Assembly: GCF_003865075.1 (NCBI RefSeq)
Contig: NZ_BHWB01000022.1
Coordinates: 1-64,000 of the forward strand
DNA: 64,000 bases
Direction of reading: 5' to 3'
DNA from: Bacteroides faecalis
Lineage (GTDB): Bacteria; Bacteroidota; Bacteroidia; Bacteroidales; Bacteroidaceae
Positions 39,534-49,180 of the stretch are shown one piece after another. Each line of letters starts with the position of its first letter. Positions within the stretch are counted from its first letter, which is position 1. The translations under genes and the position numbers were made by a program. The notes under the pieces were generated by a model. That model had not been told where the DNA came from. It saw only the letters and a program-made list of their open reading frames with translations, and ran no database searches.

Positions 39534-39572
39534 TTTAAAATTAGATAGTTGTTTACTTTACAATTTAGGGGA

Positions 39573-40913
39573 CTACCATATGATGGCTTGGTCTTTATCT
39601 GGTATTAAAGTATTAATCGAACGTTGCATAGTCATACTACCAGTAACGCGATAACGGATTGGGTAAGCTGGATTTGAAGTAACATCCGTATAATAATAGC
39701 TTAAGTATAATATTGTCGTTTCCACATTTATATGTGGTTGGGTAGTATGCTGTGTTATACTTCTTTTATATGTACATTCACCGAAAGGTGTAATCTGTGC
39801 TTCATTATCCGTATTGCCTTGGACTACAATCGGGCCGGTGATTATTCCATCTTCATCTTTTACTCCTTCACCAAATTCGACAATCACTTTGTACTTATCA
39901 CGATTCTCATCTTCCATCCAAGTAGTACCAGCATAGAAAAAAATAGTTTGAGCATCTATTGCAAACGCAGTACGAGTATCTACTGTAGCAGGATCATTCG
40001 TGGTTTCTCTCACATAAATTTTCATTTCTGTTGAAGAGTAAGTACCTGAATAATTATTATAGGATATAATATTTAAAAAAGCTCTGTGCTTTTTATTCTC
40101 CATGTTTAGTATATAAGATGGATCTTTTTTAATCGTTACTGGAAGTATCCATCTTTTACTCATGTCTAGATTGGTCATATTCTTAAACTCAATGGGTAGT
40201 TTCTGTGTATTTATCCCTTCTGGTATATGACAGACAATTGGACAAGAATAGTACGAATCAGGTAACTGTTTGTAGCGTAAATCATTTCTAAACCCAAATT
40301 TTTCTTGATTAAATTTTTCTAATGTATCACTATCAATAGATATATTTACATTCAGATTCTGTTCATTAGCATATATACCCTCAGCAATTACAGATAATTC
40401 GTAAAAGTATGGTATACTTTCGGAATGAAAAGGTATATGAACATTGTATATTTCACCTTCTCCGGCTAAAGCATCTAGAGAGATACGTGGTCTTTTATCC
40501 TCTTCTTCAGCTATAAAATTAGTTATCTTTAATTGGTATGTACGAATAACTTTACCATTGTTTTTAACTGTGACTTCTAGAGTCACTTCCTCTTTGAGTG
40601 TTGAACTGATAATGATTGTTCCTTTGTTGCTTTTGCTATCAAAATTGATTGTAACGTCTTCTTTTGTAGACGAGGTCTTTTCAAGAATCTTTGCTGTTAT
40701 GTCCAGTGCATCAAATGCTACACTGTCTAAAGTGTAGGCTAGTGTTCCTGTTCCATTTAGATTGATTACATTCTTCAGATCGGTGATTTCTGTACCATCA
40801 TAATAGAAAGTCATTTTTAGATTTAATTCTTTGATTGTGTTCAAAGTGTCTTCATCACATGCAGTGAAACTCATTATCATAAGTAGCACTGCCAAGAAGT
40901 TTTTTAATTTCAT
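39573..40913 (-). CDS. Surface lipoprotein with DUF1735-type and DUF4361-type domains
   Basis: 446 residues from the ATG at 40913 (a frame opening at 40973 adds 20 residues ahead of the signal). The lipoprotein signal ends at SFTAC. Ig-like beta domains follow. The first (about 25-130) holds LNLKMTFYYDGTEITDLKNV. A DUF1735-like middle (about 145-300) contains IPEGINTQKLPIEFKNMTNL and LPVTIKK, and the last part (about 300-446) matches DUF4361 in length and style. Such proteins usually accompany SusC/SusD in glycan-use loci, but none is here, so it looks orphaned. Function is inferred only. Confidence 0.7.
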   Translation of the reverse strand: MKLKNFLAVLLMIMSFTACDEDTLNTIKELNLKMTFYYDGTEITDLKNVINLNGTGTLAYTLDSVAFDALDITAKILEKTSSTKEDVTINFDSKSNKGTIIISSTLKEEVTLEVTVKNNGKVIRTYQLKITNFIAEEEDKRPRISLDALAGEGEIYNVHIPFHSESIPYFYELSVIAEGIYANEQNLNVNISIDSDTLEKFNQEKFGFRNDLRYKQLPDSYYSCPIVCHIPEGINTQKLPIEFKNMTNLDMSKRWILPVTIKKDPSYILNMENKKHRAFLNIISYNNYSGTYSSTEMKIYVRETTNDPATVDTRTAFAIDAQTIFFYAGTTWMEDENRDKYKVIVEFGEGVKDEDGIITGPIVVQGNTDNEAQITPFGECTYKRSITQHTTQPHINVETTILYLSYYYTDVTSNPAYPIRYRVTGSMTMQRSINTLIPDKDQAIIW

Positions 40914-41054
40914 TTTTAATGTGTCTATTAGTAAATATTTGTTCGTTTTATTTGTGTGAATGTAACAAAACAACTTTAAAGAGAAAGTAACATTGTTACA
41001 CTTTTATTTGCGAATATAATGAATAAATCGATTTCTTATACTGTTGTATATGAT

Positions 41055-41852
41055 TTATTTATTGTCTTCCTTTTTCCATGGATAGCGAACTGTTGTCCGA
41101 TTCATCAATAGGATAACTCCTGTCAGTACAAGCAATGATACAATACAAGTAATCATATAAGGAACTCCAGTGATAATTTCGTCTATATATTTAGCTTCAG
41201 GAAATTTTGCGCTCAGATAAAGAGACAGTGAATTGTTGAGAACATGTATAAGAATACAAGGAATCAGACTCGCTGTTTTATAATAAATCCATGTTAATAG
41301 TATTCCGATTAAGAATGCGGGAAGTATCTGAGCCGGATTGATATGAATTATGCCAAATAGAAATGCTGAAAGAAGAATGGCTTTTGTTGGATTATACTGT
41401 TGCAACAAGGCCTTGGTGATTGCTCCACGAAATAGTAATTCTTCAAATATAGGACCGATAAGTGATATGACAAGTATTCCAATCCAGTTAGATTGGAGAA
41501 TCTCGAAAGGGAATTCCATGATATTAGGGATCCATTTCATTAAGTCTGTAATAGCGGATACAACAAAAGTGCAGGAAAGAATTGCCAGCACACTAAGAAG
41601 TAAATAAGAACCGGATACCGGTGACCAGGTTGTTTTTTGTTTGCTGATGTAGCCGGCTTTCCATAAATATATAAGCATCATGAGTTGTCCAGTTAATTGT
41701 GCTGGAATTATAATCATGTTCATTAATGCTTCATTATTTAAACTTCCAGTGGTTATTATCTGATAAATTACACAAGGAATCATTACTAGAATTGGAGCGA
41801 CAATTTGCGCAATGACGAGGTATAATAAAATTAGTTTGATTGCAGTTCTCAT
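41055..41852 (-). CDS. CPBP-family intramembrane metalloprotease
   Basis: 265 residues with about eight membrane segments. The CPBP motif 1 is seen as GPIFEELLFRGAI (about 135-147), holding the paired glutamates and arginine, then a histidine in FGIIHINPAQILPAFLIG and a final LIPCILIHVLNNSLSL. Bacterial members process membrane peptides or give bacteriocin immunity. It is the last gene of the ATPase-HAD-ribF-CPBP series on the minus strand, 38 bases after ribF. Confidence 0.9.
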   Translation of the reverse strand: MRTAIKLILLYLVIAQIVAPILVMIPCVIYQIITTGSLNNEALMNMIIIPAQLTGQLMMLIYLWKAGYISKQKTTWSPVSGSYLLLSVLAILSCTFVVSAITDLMKWIPNIMEFPFEILQSNWIGILVISLIGPIFEELLFRGAITKALLQQYNPTKAILLSAFLFGIIHINPAQILPAFLIGILLTWIYYKTASLIPCILIHVLNNSLSLYLSAKFPEAKYIDEIITGVPYMITCIVSLLVLTGVILLMNRTTVRYPWKKEDNK

Positions 41853-41890
41853 ATTTGTTATATTCTTTAGTCTATGAATATAGACAGTAT

Positions 41891-42835
41891 TTAGCTTAAT
41901 ATAGCTTCTACTTCCTTGGCATCTTTATGGAGTTCTTCAATTAACTCTTCAATGCTGTTGAATTTTAATTCGGGACGTGTTCTTTTTACAAAAGTAAGCC
42001 TTATGAATTTATCGTAAATATCCGAGTGGAAATGTAGGATATTTACCTCAATAGTCCGGTTAGAACCATTGTCAATAGTAGGACGTACTCCAATGTTCAA
42101 CATTCCCATATAAGTTTTCTCATCAAAAGTCACCCAAACAGCGTATACTCCGTCTGCAGGAATTAATTTATCAGGATCATCAACACTTAAGTTAGCTGTC
42201 GGGAATCCTATTTTCCGTCCTACCTGATAACCACCTACGACCGTACCATCCAGAAAATATTCGTATCCCAGGCAATGGGCTGCTAGATCGACATCCCCTT
42301 GATGAAGCAGTTTCCGAATAAGTGAAGAACTTACTGTTATCTTTTTAGTATCATTTATTTCTATATAATCCGTACATGCAAGAGCACGAATGACTTCAAT
42401 ACCAATAGATTGACCATAACGTACATAATCTTCGAATCCTTCACTCCGATTATGTCCAAAACGATGATCGTAGCCAATAACCAGACATTGTACTTGAAAT
42501 CGTTCTTTCAACAATCGTTCCATAAACTCCAAGGCTGTCAAGCTAGAAATCTCTGGAGTGAAATCAAGCATCAGGCAATAGTCTACTCCGGTATCGGCTA
42601 ACAAATTGATTTTTTCATCCGGAGTCGTTAGTAATTCCGGACGATAATCCGAATGCATCACCTTACGAGGATGAACGGGAAAAGTAACTAAGGCGGAACG
42701 CAAACCTTTGACTGCCGCTATCTCTTTCACTTGTTGAATCAAATAGCGGTGTCCGATATGTACTCCATCAAAAAAACCGATGGTGGCTACACATGGCTCA
42801 GGAATTATAGCGTCTGTATCACGTATAATCTGCAT
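41891..42835 (-). CDS. ribF: Bifunctional riboflavin kinase / FMN adenylyltransferase
   Basis: 314 residues from the ATG at 42835 (MQIIRDTDAI); a frame from 42883 would extend into the neighbouring gene. It makes FMN and then FAD. The N-terminal nucleotidyltransferase has ATIGFFDGVHIGHRYLI (about 18-34) and VIGYDHRFGHNRSEG (about 120-134). The C-terminal riboflavin kinase domain (about 185-310) has GGYQVGRKIGFPTANL. It follows the HAD gene by 10 bases. Confidence 0.96.
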   Translation of the reverse strand: MQIIRDTDAIIPEPCVATIGFFDGVHIGHRYLIQQVKEIAAVKGLRSALVTFPVHPRKVMHSDYRPELLTTPDEKINLLADTGVDYCLMLDFTPEISSLTALEFMERLLKERFQVQCLVIGYDHRFGHNRSEGFEDYVRYGQSIGIEVIRALACTDYIEINDTKKITVSSSLIRKLLHQGDVDLAAHCLGYEYFLDGTVVGGYQVGRKIGFPTANLSVDDPDKLIPADGVYAVWVTFDEKTYMGMLNIGVRPTIDNGSNRTIEVNILHFHSDIYDKFIRLTFVKRTRPELKFNSIEELIEELHKDAKEVEAILS

Positions 42836-42845
42836 AGCTGCAAAA

Positions 42846-43472
42846 TTACCTTTTTTTATTGAATAAATGGCTCCAATCTTCACCGGCTTTTGGAGTATAG
42901 GTCGAAATACCCAATTTCTGAGCCATTTTACAGTTTATATCAGAGTCGTCAATGAAGAAAGTTTCTTTGGGATCAATATCTGCATCTTCGATGACAGCTT
43001 TAAAAATCTCCATTTCAGGTTTAATCATTCTCATTTCAAAAGAGAGATAAGTCTTTTCGAAGTAATCTTCTACTTTGAATGTGCGGTAAGGGAAAGCATT
43101 CTCACAAACCCATTTCCAATGGATAGCATTCGTATTACTGAGCAAGTAGACTACATATTTCTCGCGAAGTTTCAACAAGAGTTCAAGTTTATAGGTAGGT
43201 ATATCCACAAGAAAGCTATTCCAAGCAGTATCAATTTGCTGATCACTGAGCGTTTTCCCCATCATTTCGCGGACTCCATTGCGAAATTCAGCAGAAGTTA
43301 TCATTCCTTTTTCCTGTTGCATGAAGATTCCCTGCTGATGATAGAAATTCAGCAGGTCTTCTACATGTTCACATCCTAATTTCTTAAAATTGTCAATACA
43401 ACGTTGGCGGTCTAGATTTATAAGTACCCCGCCAAGATCAATAAGGAGGTTTTTAATTCCTTTACTTTTCAT
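42846..43472 (-). CDS. HAD-superfamily hydrolase (HAD-IA type)
   Basis: 208 residues from the ATG at 43472, which overlaps the end of the upstream ATPase gene by 11 bases. Motif I is LLIDLGGVLINLDRQ (nucleophile Asp near residue 11), motif II VVYLLSNTNAIHW (about 108-120), motif III lysine near KPEMEIF, and motif IV FFIDDSDINCKMA (about 175-187). Motif I lacks the second aspartate of phosphatases (DLGGV instead of DxDGT), as in several HAD-IA enzymes. Beside ribF it might be an FMN-type phosphatase, but that is speculation. Confidence 0.88.
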   Translation of the reverse strand: MKSKGIKNLLIDLGGVLINLDRQRCIDNFKKLGCEHVEDLLNFYHQQGIFMQQEKGMITSAEFRNGVREMMGKTLSDQQIDTAWNSFLVDIPTYKLELLLKLREKYVVYLLSNTNAIHWKWVCENAFPYRTFKVEDYFEKTYLSFEMRMIKPEMEIFKAVIEDADIDPKETFFIDDSDINCKMAQKLGISTYTPKAGEDWSHLFNKKR

Positions 43473-46164
43473 TTTTCTTTTTGTGAGTAATACGTTGAAC
43501 AAGGCGAATAAGTTCTCCAACCCATAACACTATGGACGAAACGCCTATAATACAAAGCCAGGTTTGCCAGTCGAGCGGTGTCGTGCGGAATACTGCTCCT
43601 CCGAATTGTACAATGAGGAATTGACCGGCTAAAATGGCTAAAATAATTAGCTCCATACCATACGATTTGGAAATCCCTTTGAAAGCAGAATCAGTAGTAC
43701 CAAATACACGAGCATTGAAGAGATTCCAAAATTGAAGCATGACAAAAAAAGTAAAGAAGATAGTGAGATTTTGTACATCCATACCCTGAGGAGTATGATC
43801 GAAATAATAGATCATTCCAAGCAGTATGATAAGGAAGACAGAACCTACACCTAATATATTATGCTTCATTGCTTTCGTTATGATAAAATCACTACTACGT
43901 CGGGGTTTATCCTGCATTACAGTCTCGCTGGGAGGAATAGATGCCAAAGCTAAAGCGGCAAAGGTATCCATAATAAGATTTACCCATAACATTTGTGTAA
44001 CGGTTAGTGGTAATTCTGTACCAATGACAGAGCCTAGTAGTACAATTAACAGAGCGACAAAGTTAATTGTCAGCTGGAATACGATGAACCGTTGGATATT
44101 TTTATAGAGTGAACGTCCCCACATAACGGCAGTTCCAATGCTATTGAACGAATCATCAAGCAGTGTGATATCACTTGCTTCTTTGGCTACGGAAGTTCCT
44201 GTACCCATTGACAATCCCACTTGAGCATGATTCAGGGCAGGTGCGTCATTCGTACCGTCTCCTGTTACGGCAACTACTGCTCCTTTTTGTTGAAGCAACT
44301 GCACTAGGCGTTGTTTGTCCGTAGGACGTGCACGTGACATGATTTTGAGGTCTATGATACGTTTTAATGCCTCTTCATCACTTAATTCAGCAAAGGCAGC
44401 ACCAGTTATACGATTCCATTCAGTGTCTGTTTCAGGATTCCATAGTCCGATTTGGCGTGCAATCTCTGTAGCAGTTCCCGGAGTGTCTCCGGTGACAATC
44501 TTAATACCGATACCGGCTGATTGGCATTTAGCTACGGCAGCAGGTACATCCGGACGTATAGGGTCTGAAATGGCAACTACACCTAAAAAGTTTAAGTCAT
44601 TGGCGGAGACAAGTTCTGTGCAGTCATTCGGTTCATTTTCTCCTACTATTTTGAAAGCAAAGCCGAGAGTACGCATTGCCATGTTCTGATAGTTCAGTAA
44701 CTGTGCTTCTACCGTAGAGCGATATTCTACTGTATCTACCCTGCGTCCGTCTAATATAACTTCTTTGCATTTGCCGAGAACGATTTCGGGAGCTCCTTTG
44801 ATATAGAGGATTTTCTTTCCGATAATCGGTGATTCAACAAGCGTAGCCATGAATTTGCGTTCTGTAGAGAACGTTAATTGGTCAAGTATATGTACGTTTT
44901 CTCTGAGTTCCAGATAATTTCTTCTCTGGTTATTGAGCCATAATAATAAAGCAACCTCAGTTGGATTTCCTACTCCTTTAGGCTTTTCGCCATTTGTAGT
45001 TTCTTCAAGGAAAGCAGTTGAGTTTGCACTAATTCCTTCTGCAATAAGAGTACTGATATCGTCATCAGATAACTGGTTGTTATTTTTGATTCCATAAAAG
45101 TTTGGTTCATATACTTGCATCTGGTTCTGAGTCAGCGTACCGGTTTTGTCCGTACAAATGACCGTAATTGCACCCATTGTCTCACAAGCGTGCATCTTTC
45201 TTACCAGGTTATTAGTGGAAAGCATACGGCGCATATTCAGCGCCAGACTTAATGTAACACTCATAGGCAGACCTTCCGGAACAGCTACAACGATTAAGGT
45301 AACCGCCATCATAAAGTATTTCAGTGTCCGTTCCAAAACAGGAAGCCATTCATGCCAACTGTTAAGTGCGCTGAAATCATAATATAGCAACACATCTTTT
45401 ACAAAGAATATAAGGAAGGCCAATCCTGCAACTGTAAATCCGATTTTTCCGATCAGGTTAGCAAGTTTAGTTAGTTGGATGTTTAATGGAGTCGGTTCAA
45501 GATTCTGTTCTGTGCTTTGGCGGGCTACTTTTCCAATCTCCGTTGCATCTCCCACATGTAAAACACGCATTGTTCCATGACCGTCCACCACTGTTGTTCC
45601 ACGCATAACCAGATTAGAAGCATATGTTGCTTCTTCATCAAAATCAGCTTCAACAACAGTTTTATTGATTACCGGTTCACCGGTTAGGTTGGATTCGTTA
45701 ACTTGTAGAGAAATAGCTTCCAGTAATTCTCCGTCCGCAGGAATTTCCTCTCCTGTTTCCAGAATTACAATATCCCCTACAACAATATCTTTACGAGGAA
45801 CTTCCTGAACATGCCCGTTTCGGATAACTTTGACTAGCGTCTCTTCATTAACGGCATTTAGCAGATCGAATTTTTTGTTAGCATCGTATTCGAAAAAGAA
45901 ACCGATACCTGTAGCAAGCAAAATCGCTGCAATAATTCCGATAGTTTCGGCATACTCATTTTCGATGATAGAGATAATCAACGAAAATACGGCGGCTATT
46001 AATAATACGCGTACAACAGGATCTTCAAACTTTTCGAGATAAAGTTTCCAAAGAGATGGACGCTTAGGAGGTGTTAGCAGGTTTACACCATTTTTTTCCC
46101 TGCTTTGTAGGACTTCCTTATCAGTAAGTCCTAAATGATTAGAATCATCTTTTTTTGCACTCAT
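43462..46164 (-). CDS. Calcium-translocating P-type ATPase (PMCA type)
   Basis: 900 residues. It pumps Ca2+ out of the cytosol using ATP. The phosphorylated Asp339 lies in VICTDKTGTLT. Also visible are the actuator motif NLTGEPVINK (about 159-168), VAVPEGLPMSVTLSLALNMR for helix 4 (about 293-312), and AVTGDGTNDAPALNHAQVGL in the hinge. The PEGLP motif is that of plasma-membrane-type Ca2+ pumps. A minus-strand -7 element, TACTTTTG, is at 46192-46199, 28 bases before the ATG. It is first in an apparent four-gene operon. Confidence 0.93.
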   Translation of the reverse strand: MSAKKDDSNHLGLTDKEVLQSREKNGVNLLTPPKRPSLWKLYLEKFEDPVVRVLLIAAVFSLIISIIENEYAETIGIIAAILLATGIGFFFEYDANKKFDLLNAVNEETLVKVIRNGHVQEVPRKDIVVGDIVILETGEEIPADGELLEAISLQVNESNLTGEPVINKTVVEADFDEEATYASNLVMRGTTVVDGHGTMRVLHVGDATEIGKVARQSTEQNLEPTPLNIQLTKLANLIGKIGFTVAGLAFLIFFVKDVLLYYDFSALNSWHEWLPVLERTLKYFMMAVTLIVVAVPEGLPMSVTLSLALNMRRMLSTNNLVRKMHACETMGAITVICTDKTGTLTQNQMQVYEPNFYGIKNNNQLSDDDISTLIAEGISANSTAFLEETTNGEKPKGVGNPTEVALLLWLNNQRRNYLELRENVHILDQLTFSTERKFMATLVESPIIGKKILYIKGAPEIVLGKCKEVILDGRRVDTVEYRSTVEAQLLNYQNMAMRTLGFAFKIVGENEPNDCTELVSANDLNFLGVVAISDPIRPDVPAAVAKCQSAGIGIKIVTGDTPGTATEIARQIGLWNPETDTEWNRITGAAFAELSDEEALKRIIDLKIMSRARPTDKQRLVQLLQQKGAVVAVTGDGTNDAPALNHAQVGLSMGTGTSVAKEASDITLLDDSFNSIGTAVMWGRSLYKNIQRFIVFQLTINFVALLIVLLGSVIGTELPLTVTQMLWVNLIMDTFAALALASIPPSETVMQDKPRRSSDFIITKAMKHNILGVGSVFLIILLGMIYYFDHTPQGMDVQNLTIFFTFFVMLQFWNLFNARVFGTTDSAFKGISKSYGMELIILAILAGQFLIVQFGGAVFRTTPLDWQTWLCIIGVSSIVLWVGELIRLVQRITHKKKNEK

Positions 46165-46255
46165 GCAGATACATGCGTTTAGTTAGGATTGCAAAAGTAC
46201 AATATTAAATTGTGATAAGATGTTTAATTAAAATTTTTTATGAAGTTGCAATTAT

Positions 46256-47518
46256 TCACTGTGGTTTGCCGCATGAACTATAGGGGATTGTAAACCAGAA
46301 AGTAGAACCTTCTCCTTCTACTGAATCTACGCCAATTGATCCGTTTAACTTGGAAATAATAGTTTTAGCAATAGAAAGTCCCAATCCTGTTCCCTTCTTA
46401 TCCTTGTTTAATTTTACAAAACGTTCGAATACATTCGGTAACTTTTCAGCCGAGATCCCAATTCCGGTATCAGTGACATGGAAATAAAGTTCATTTTCTC
46501 TGGCTTCGTAGCCAATGCGGATACTTCCTTCTTTTGTAAATTTGATAGCATTGGTCATGAAGTTGGCGAGTACTTGCGAGATACGGTTGTGGTCTGTTTG
46601 TATCAGACAGGAGGGGAGAGGGGTTTCTGTCAATATCTTTACGTTTTCTCCGATTCCTGCTATTCTCATCTGGAAAAGTTGTTGTAACTCAGAAATTAAC
46701 TGATTGATATCCACTTCGGCATATACGAATTCGAGAGTTCCTGCTTCTATTTTTGACATATCCAGAATATCGTTGATCAGTTGTAATAGCAGTTCAGCAT
46801 TCGTCTTGATTATTTTTTGATATTGTGCTTTGTCTTCTGCATTATTGGTTGCTTCCAGAATTTCAGAAAATCCCATGATCGCATTTAGTGGAGTACGTAT
46901 TTCATGACTCATGTTTGCTAAAAATGCAGATTTTGAAATATCGGCTTCTTCAGCTTTATTTTTAGCTTGTACTAATGCCTTTTCTATTTGTTTTTGATGG
47001 GTGACATCATGTACGGTAATTACCATTTTTTCTTCCTTGTCAAGCAGAAGATATGCTCCGGAGATAATAGCATCACATTCAACAGTTTCGCTATCCGATG
47101 TAACTACATTTAAAGTTGCTTCTAAATTGGTAAAACTCTTTTTCTGATCGAAAGCTTGTTGAATGGCTTGGCGTATCGGGCAAGTACCACAATAAACATG
47201 TGTACCACAGCCTCCTATCGCAGATAGTGCGTTGCGGCATTGCAATAAATCGCCGACTCTTTTTCTGTCCAAGCTTTCCAATACTCCTGTTAGTTGGTAA
47301 TAATTGGTTTCTTGTACTTTAAAATCATTATCTATCAATAAAATAAAAGCATGTACATTTCTTAATATAGCATTTGTAATATGATGGGTATGCCTCAACT
47401 CTTTGGCGTCTTGGAGTAATTGTTGCTGCATGTAAATACGTTTTCTTTGTTCCCACAAGAGAGTGCTTAGTAGGACGATACATATGACAATGAAGATTAA
47501 TAGCAATATTGTGTGCAT
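46256..47518 (-). CDS. Hybrid-free PAS sensor histidine kinase with a four-cysteine motif
   Basis: 420 residues. One N-terminal membrane helix (about 3-22), then a PAS-like domain (about 45-180) with four cysteines: Cys94, Cys104, Cys110 and Cys113, spaced as CGxxxxCGxC near the end. The histidine kinase core follows: phosphoacceptor His205 in MSHEIRTPLNAIMGF, the N-box NFMTNAIKFT, and DTGIGISAEKL and GTGLGLSIAK for ATP binding. No partner response regulator is adjacent. The cysteine cluster suggests metal, Fe-S or redox sensing, and a rubredoxin gene is divergent from it. Confidence 0.88.
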   Translation of the reverse strand: MHTILLLIFIVICIVLLSTLLWEQRKRIYMQQQLLQDAKELRHTHHITNAILRNVHAFILLIDNDFKVQETNYYQLTGVLESLDRKRVGDLLQCRNALSAIGGCGTHVYCGTCPIRQAIQQAFDQKKSFTNLEATLNVVTSDSETVECDAIISGAYLLLDKEEKMVITVHDVTHQKQIEKALVQAKNKAEEADISKSAFLANMSHEIRTPLNAIMGFSEILEATNNAEDKAQYQKIIKTNAELLLQLINDILDMSKIEAGTLEFVYAEVDINQLISELQQLFQMRIAGIGENVKILTETPLPSCLIQTDHNRISQVLANFMTNAIKFTKEGSIRIGYEARENELYFHVTDTGIGISAEKLPNVFERFVKLNKDKKGTGLGLSIAKTIISKLNGSIGVDSVEGEGSTFWFTIPYSSCGKPQ

Positions 47519-47594
47519 GATGTATTTTGTTCGGGATGTGATTACAAAGATACCTTTTTCCTTTTTATAAAAAAAGGAATCTGAACAATTTGCT

Positions 47595-47602
47595 TATATT
47601 TG
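47595..47602 (+). promoter_or_regulatory. -7 element (TATATTTG) of the rubredoxin gene
   Basis: Matches TAnnTTTG 38 bases before the ATG. A minus-strand TATCTTTG at 47552-47545 could drive the divergent kinase, so the two promoters are back to back. Confidence 0.55.
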
Positions 47603-47640
47603 TGTTCTATTATATAGAAAACCAATAAAAAACGAACAGT

Positions 47641-47805
47641 ATGAAAAAGTACATTTGCACGGTTTGCGACTACATTTATGATCCAGAACAAGGAGATCCG
47701 GATGGTGGAATTGATCCAGGTACAGCGTTTGAAGATATTCCAGATGATTGGGTTTGCCCTCTTTGCGGAGTAGGTAAAGAAGATTTCGAACCGTATGAAG
47801 AATAA
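47641..47805 (+). CDS. rub: Rubredoxin
   Basis: 54 residues, a complete rubredoxin. Two CxxC pairs, YICTVCDYIYDP (about 4-15) and WVCPLCGVGKEDF (about 38-50), bind one iron. The middle has the family's GDPDGGIDPGTAFEDIPDDW. It carries single electrons, often to rubrerythrin or superoxide reductase in anaerobes. The gene is small, with its own promoter, and divergent from the cysteine-rich PAS kinase. Confidence 0.97.
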   Translation: MKKYICTVCDYIYDPEQGDPDGGIDPGTAFEDIPDDWVCPLCGVGKEDFEPYEE

Positions 47806-47875
47806 AAGAGAGAAATAAAGATTCTGCGAATTGAATTGGTCGGGTATGTATGGATAACATATCCGACCATTTTTC

Positions 47876-49180
47876 TCAAGTCGTTTTGAATATTATTTTG
47901 AATTTAGTCAAGCCGTCAGCATAAGTTTTTAAAGAGAAGGTACATTCATGCCTAAAAAGAACTTCTCGTATAAATATCAGTCCGATCCCTTGTCCGTTGG
48001 GCTTGGTGGAAAAGAAGGGGCTAAATAGTTTAGCTTCTGTCTCCTTACTGATTCCTTTCCCCGTGTCAGAGATTTCAATGCAAACCGGATTTTGAGTGGT
48101 AGTAATAAAAATTTTGCCATTTTCTTCTATACTTTCCGCTGCATTCTTTATGATGTTTACAATCACTTGCTCAAAAAGAATCGGATCTAATCTCATTTCA
48201 TTTAGTATGTTGCATAGGTTTGTGTGAATGATTATATTCTTGTTGAGACAATGTGGTTCCATGAAGCATTTGCAAGAAAGAAGCAATTCATTGAGATTCA
48301 CGGAAATTTTTTGAGGATCAGGGATTTTTACTACATCTGCAAAATTGGTGATAAACCGACTCATATTAAAGCAGCGTTCTATACATACCCGCATAACTTG
48401 TCTTATGTCTTCCGTTTGTTCTATGTCTCCCAGAGCTTGTTCTACAGTGTCAAGAGTAGAGGTAATACCTGCTGTCGTGTTATTGACTTCGTGGGCGATC
48501 ATGCGTATAATCTTCTCATAGGCTTTTTTCTCCGCTTTTCTCACTTCGTCGGTTAGACTTTCTATCAAAAAGAAAGGATGTTTATAGCCTCGATTTATAA
48601 ATGAAAGGAGGGAGCAACGATAAATGTTGGCATCGTTGAGACGTACTGTACGTACTTCGTTCATAGAAAGGGTAGACAATTCATAGGCAAGTATGGAATC
48701 TAGCTCTTTGAGTTTCTTTCCTGTGGCTTCTTCGGGTTTGTTTATATTTAAGATTTTTAGTGCCGTAGGATTCAGTGACGTAATACTTTCATCATTCCCT
48801 AAAGTGAGTACTCCCATTGGAGTAGCGTTAATCAAAAGATCAAGTAGTTGATTTTGTTCTCTGAGGTGTAGACGTTCATTTCTCAGTTGTGTTATCATGC
48901 GGTTGAAAACTTCCACTACGCGGTCGGCTTCAAATTCACCGACCCTGTTAAGTCGTGAACTAAAATCTTGTTCTTGTAGTAAACTCATGCCATTACCAAT
49001 GGTATGTAGTGGCTTCACCACTTTCCGGTAGAAGAACAGTAGAAGAATGAAGGTCAGCAATATGAGCCCTTCTAGCAAATAGAAGAGAATTAAATTACTT
49101 TGAATTGATACGTATGTTAAGATAGATAGTATCGCAAGTAATAAACTACACAATATCCAATATATTCCTTTAAGACTCAT
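47876..49180 (-). CDS. NtrY-like sensor histidine kinase
   Basis: 434 residues. Two membrane helices at about 7-25 and 30-50, then a HAMP-like linker and a PAS domain (about 108-205). The phosphoacceptor is His230 in RMIAHEVNNTTAGI, and ATP binding uses NIIKNAAESI, DTGKGIS and GQGIGLIFIREVL. The H-box with EVNN is typical of kinases that partner NtrC-type regulators. It shares one base with the upstream regulator gene (stop and start overlap as TAATG), so the two are coupled. Confidence 0.93.
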   Translation of the reverse strand: MSLKGIYWILCSLLLAILSILTYVSIQSNLILFYLLEGLILLTFILLLFFYRKVVKPLHTIGNGMSLLQEQDFSSRLNRVGEFEADRVVEVFNRMITQLRNERLHLREQNQLLDLLINATPMGVLTLGNDESITSLNPTALKILNINKPEEATGKKLKELDSILAYELSTLSMNEVRTVRLNDANIYRCSLLSFINRGYKHPFFLIESLTDEVRKAEKKAYEKIIRMIAHEVNNTTAGITSTLDTVEQALGDIEQTEDIRQVMRVCIERCFNMSRFITNFADVVKIPDPQKISVNLNELLLSCKCFMEPHCLNKNIIIHTNLCNILNEMRLDPILFEQVIVNIIKNAAESIEENGKIFITTTQNPVCIEISDTGKGISKETEAKLFSPFFSTKPNGQGIGLIFIREVLFRHECTFSLKTYADGLTKFKIIFKTT

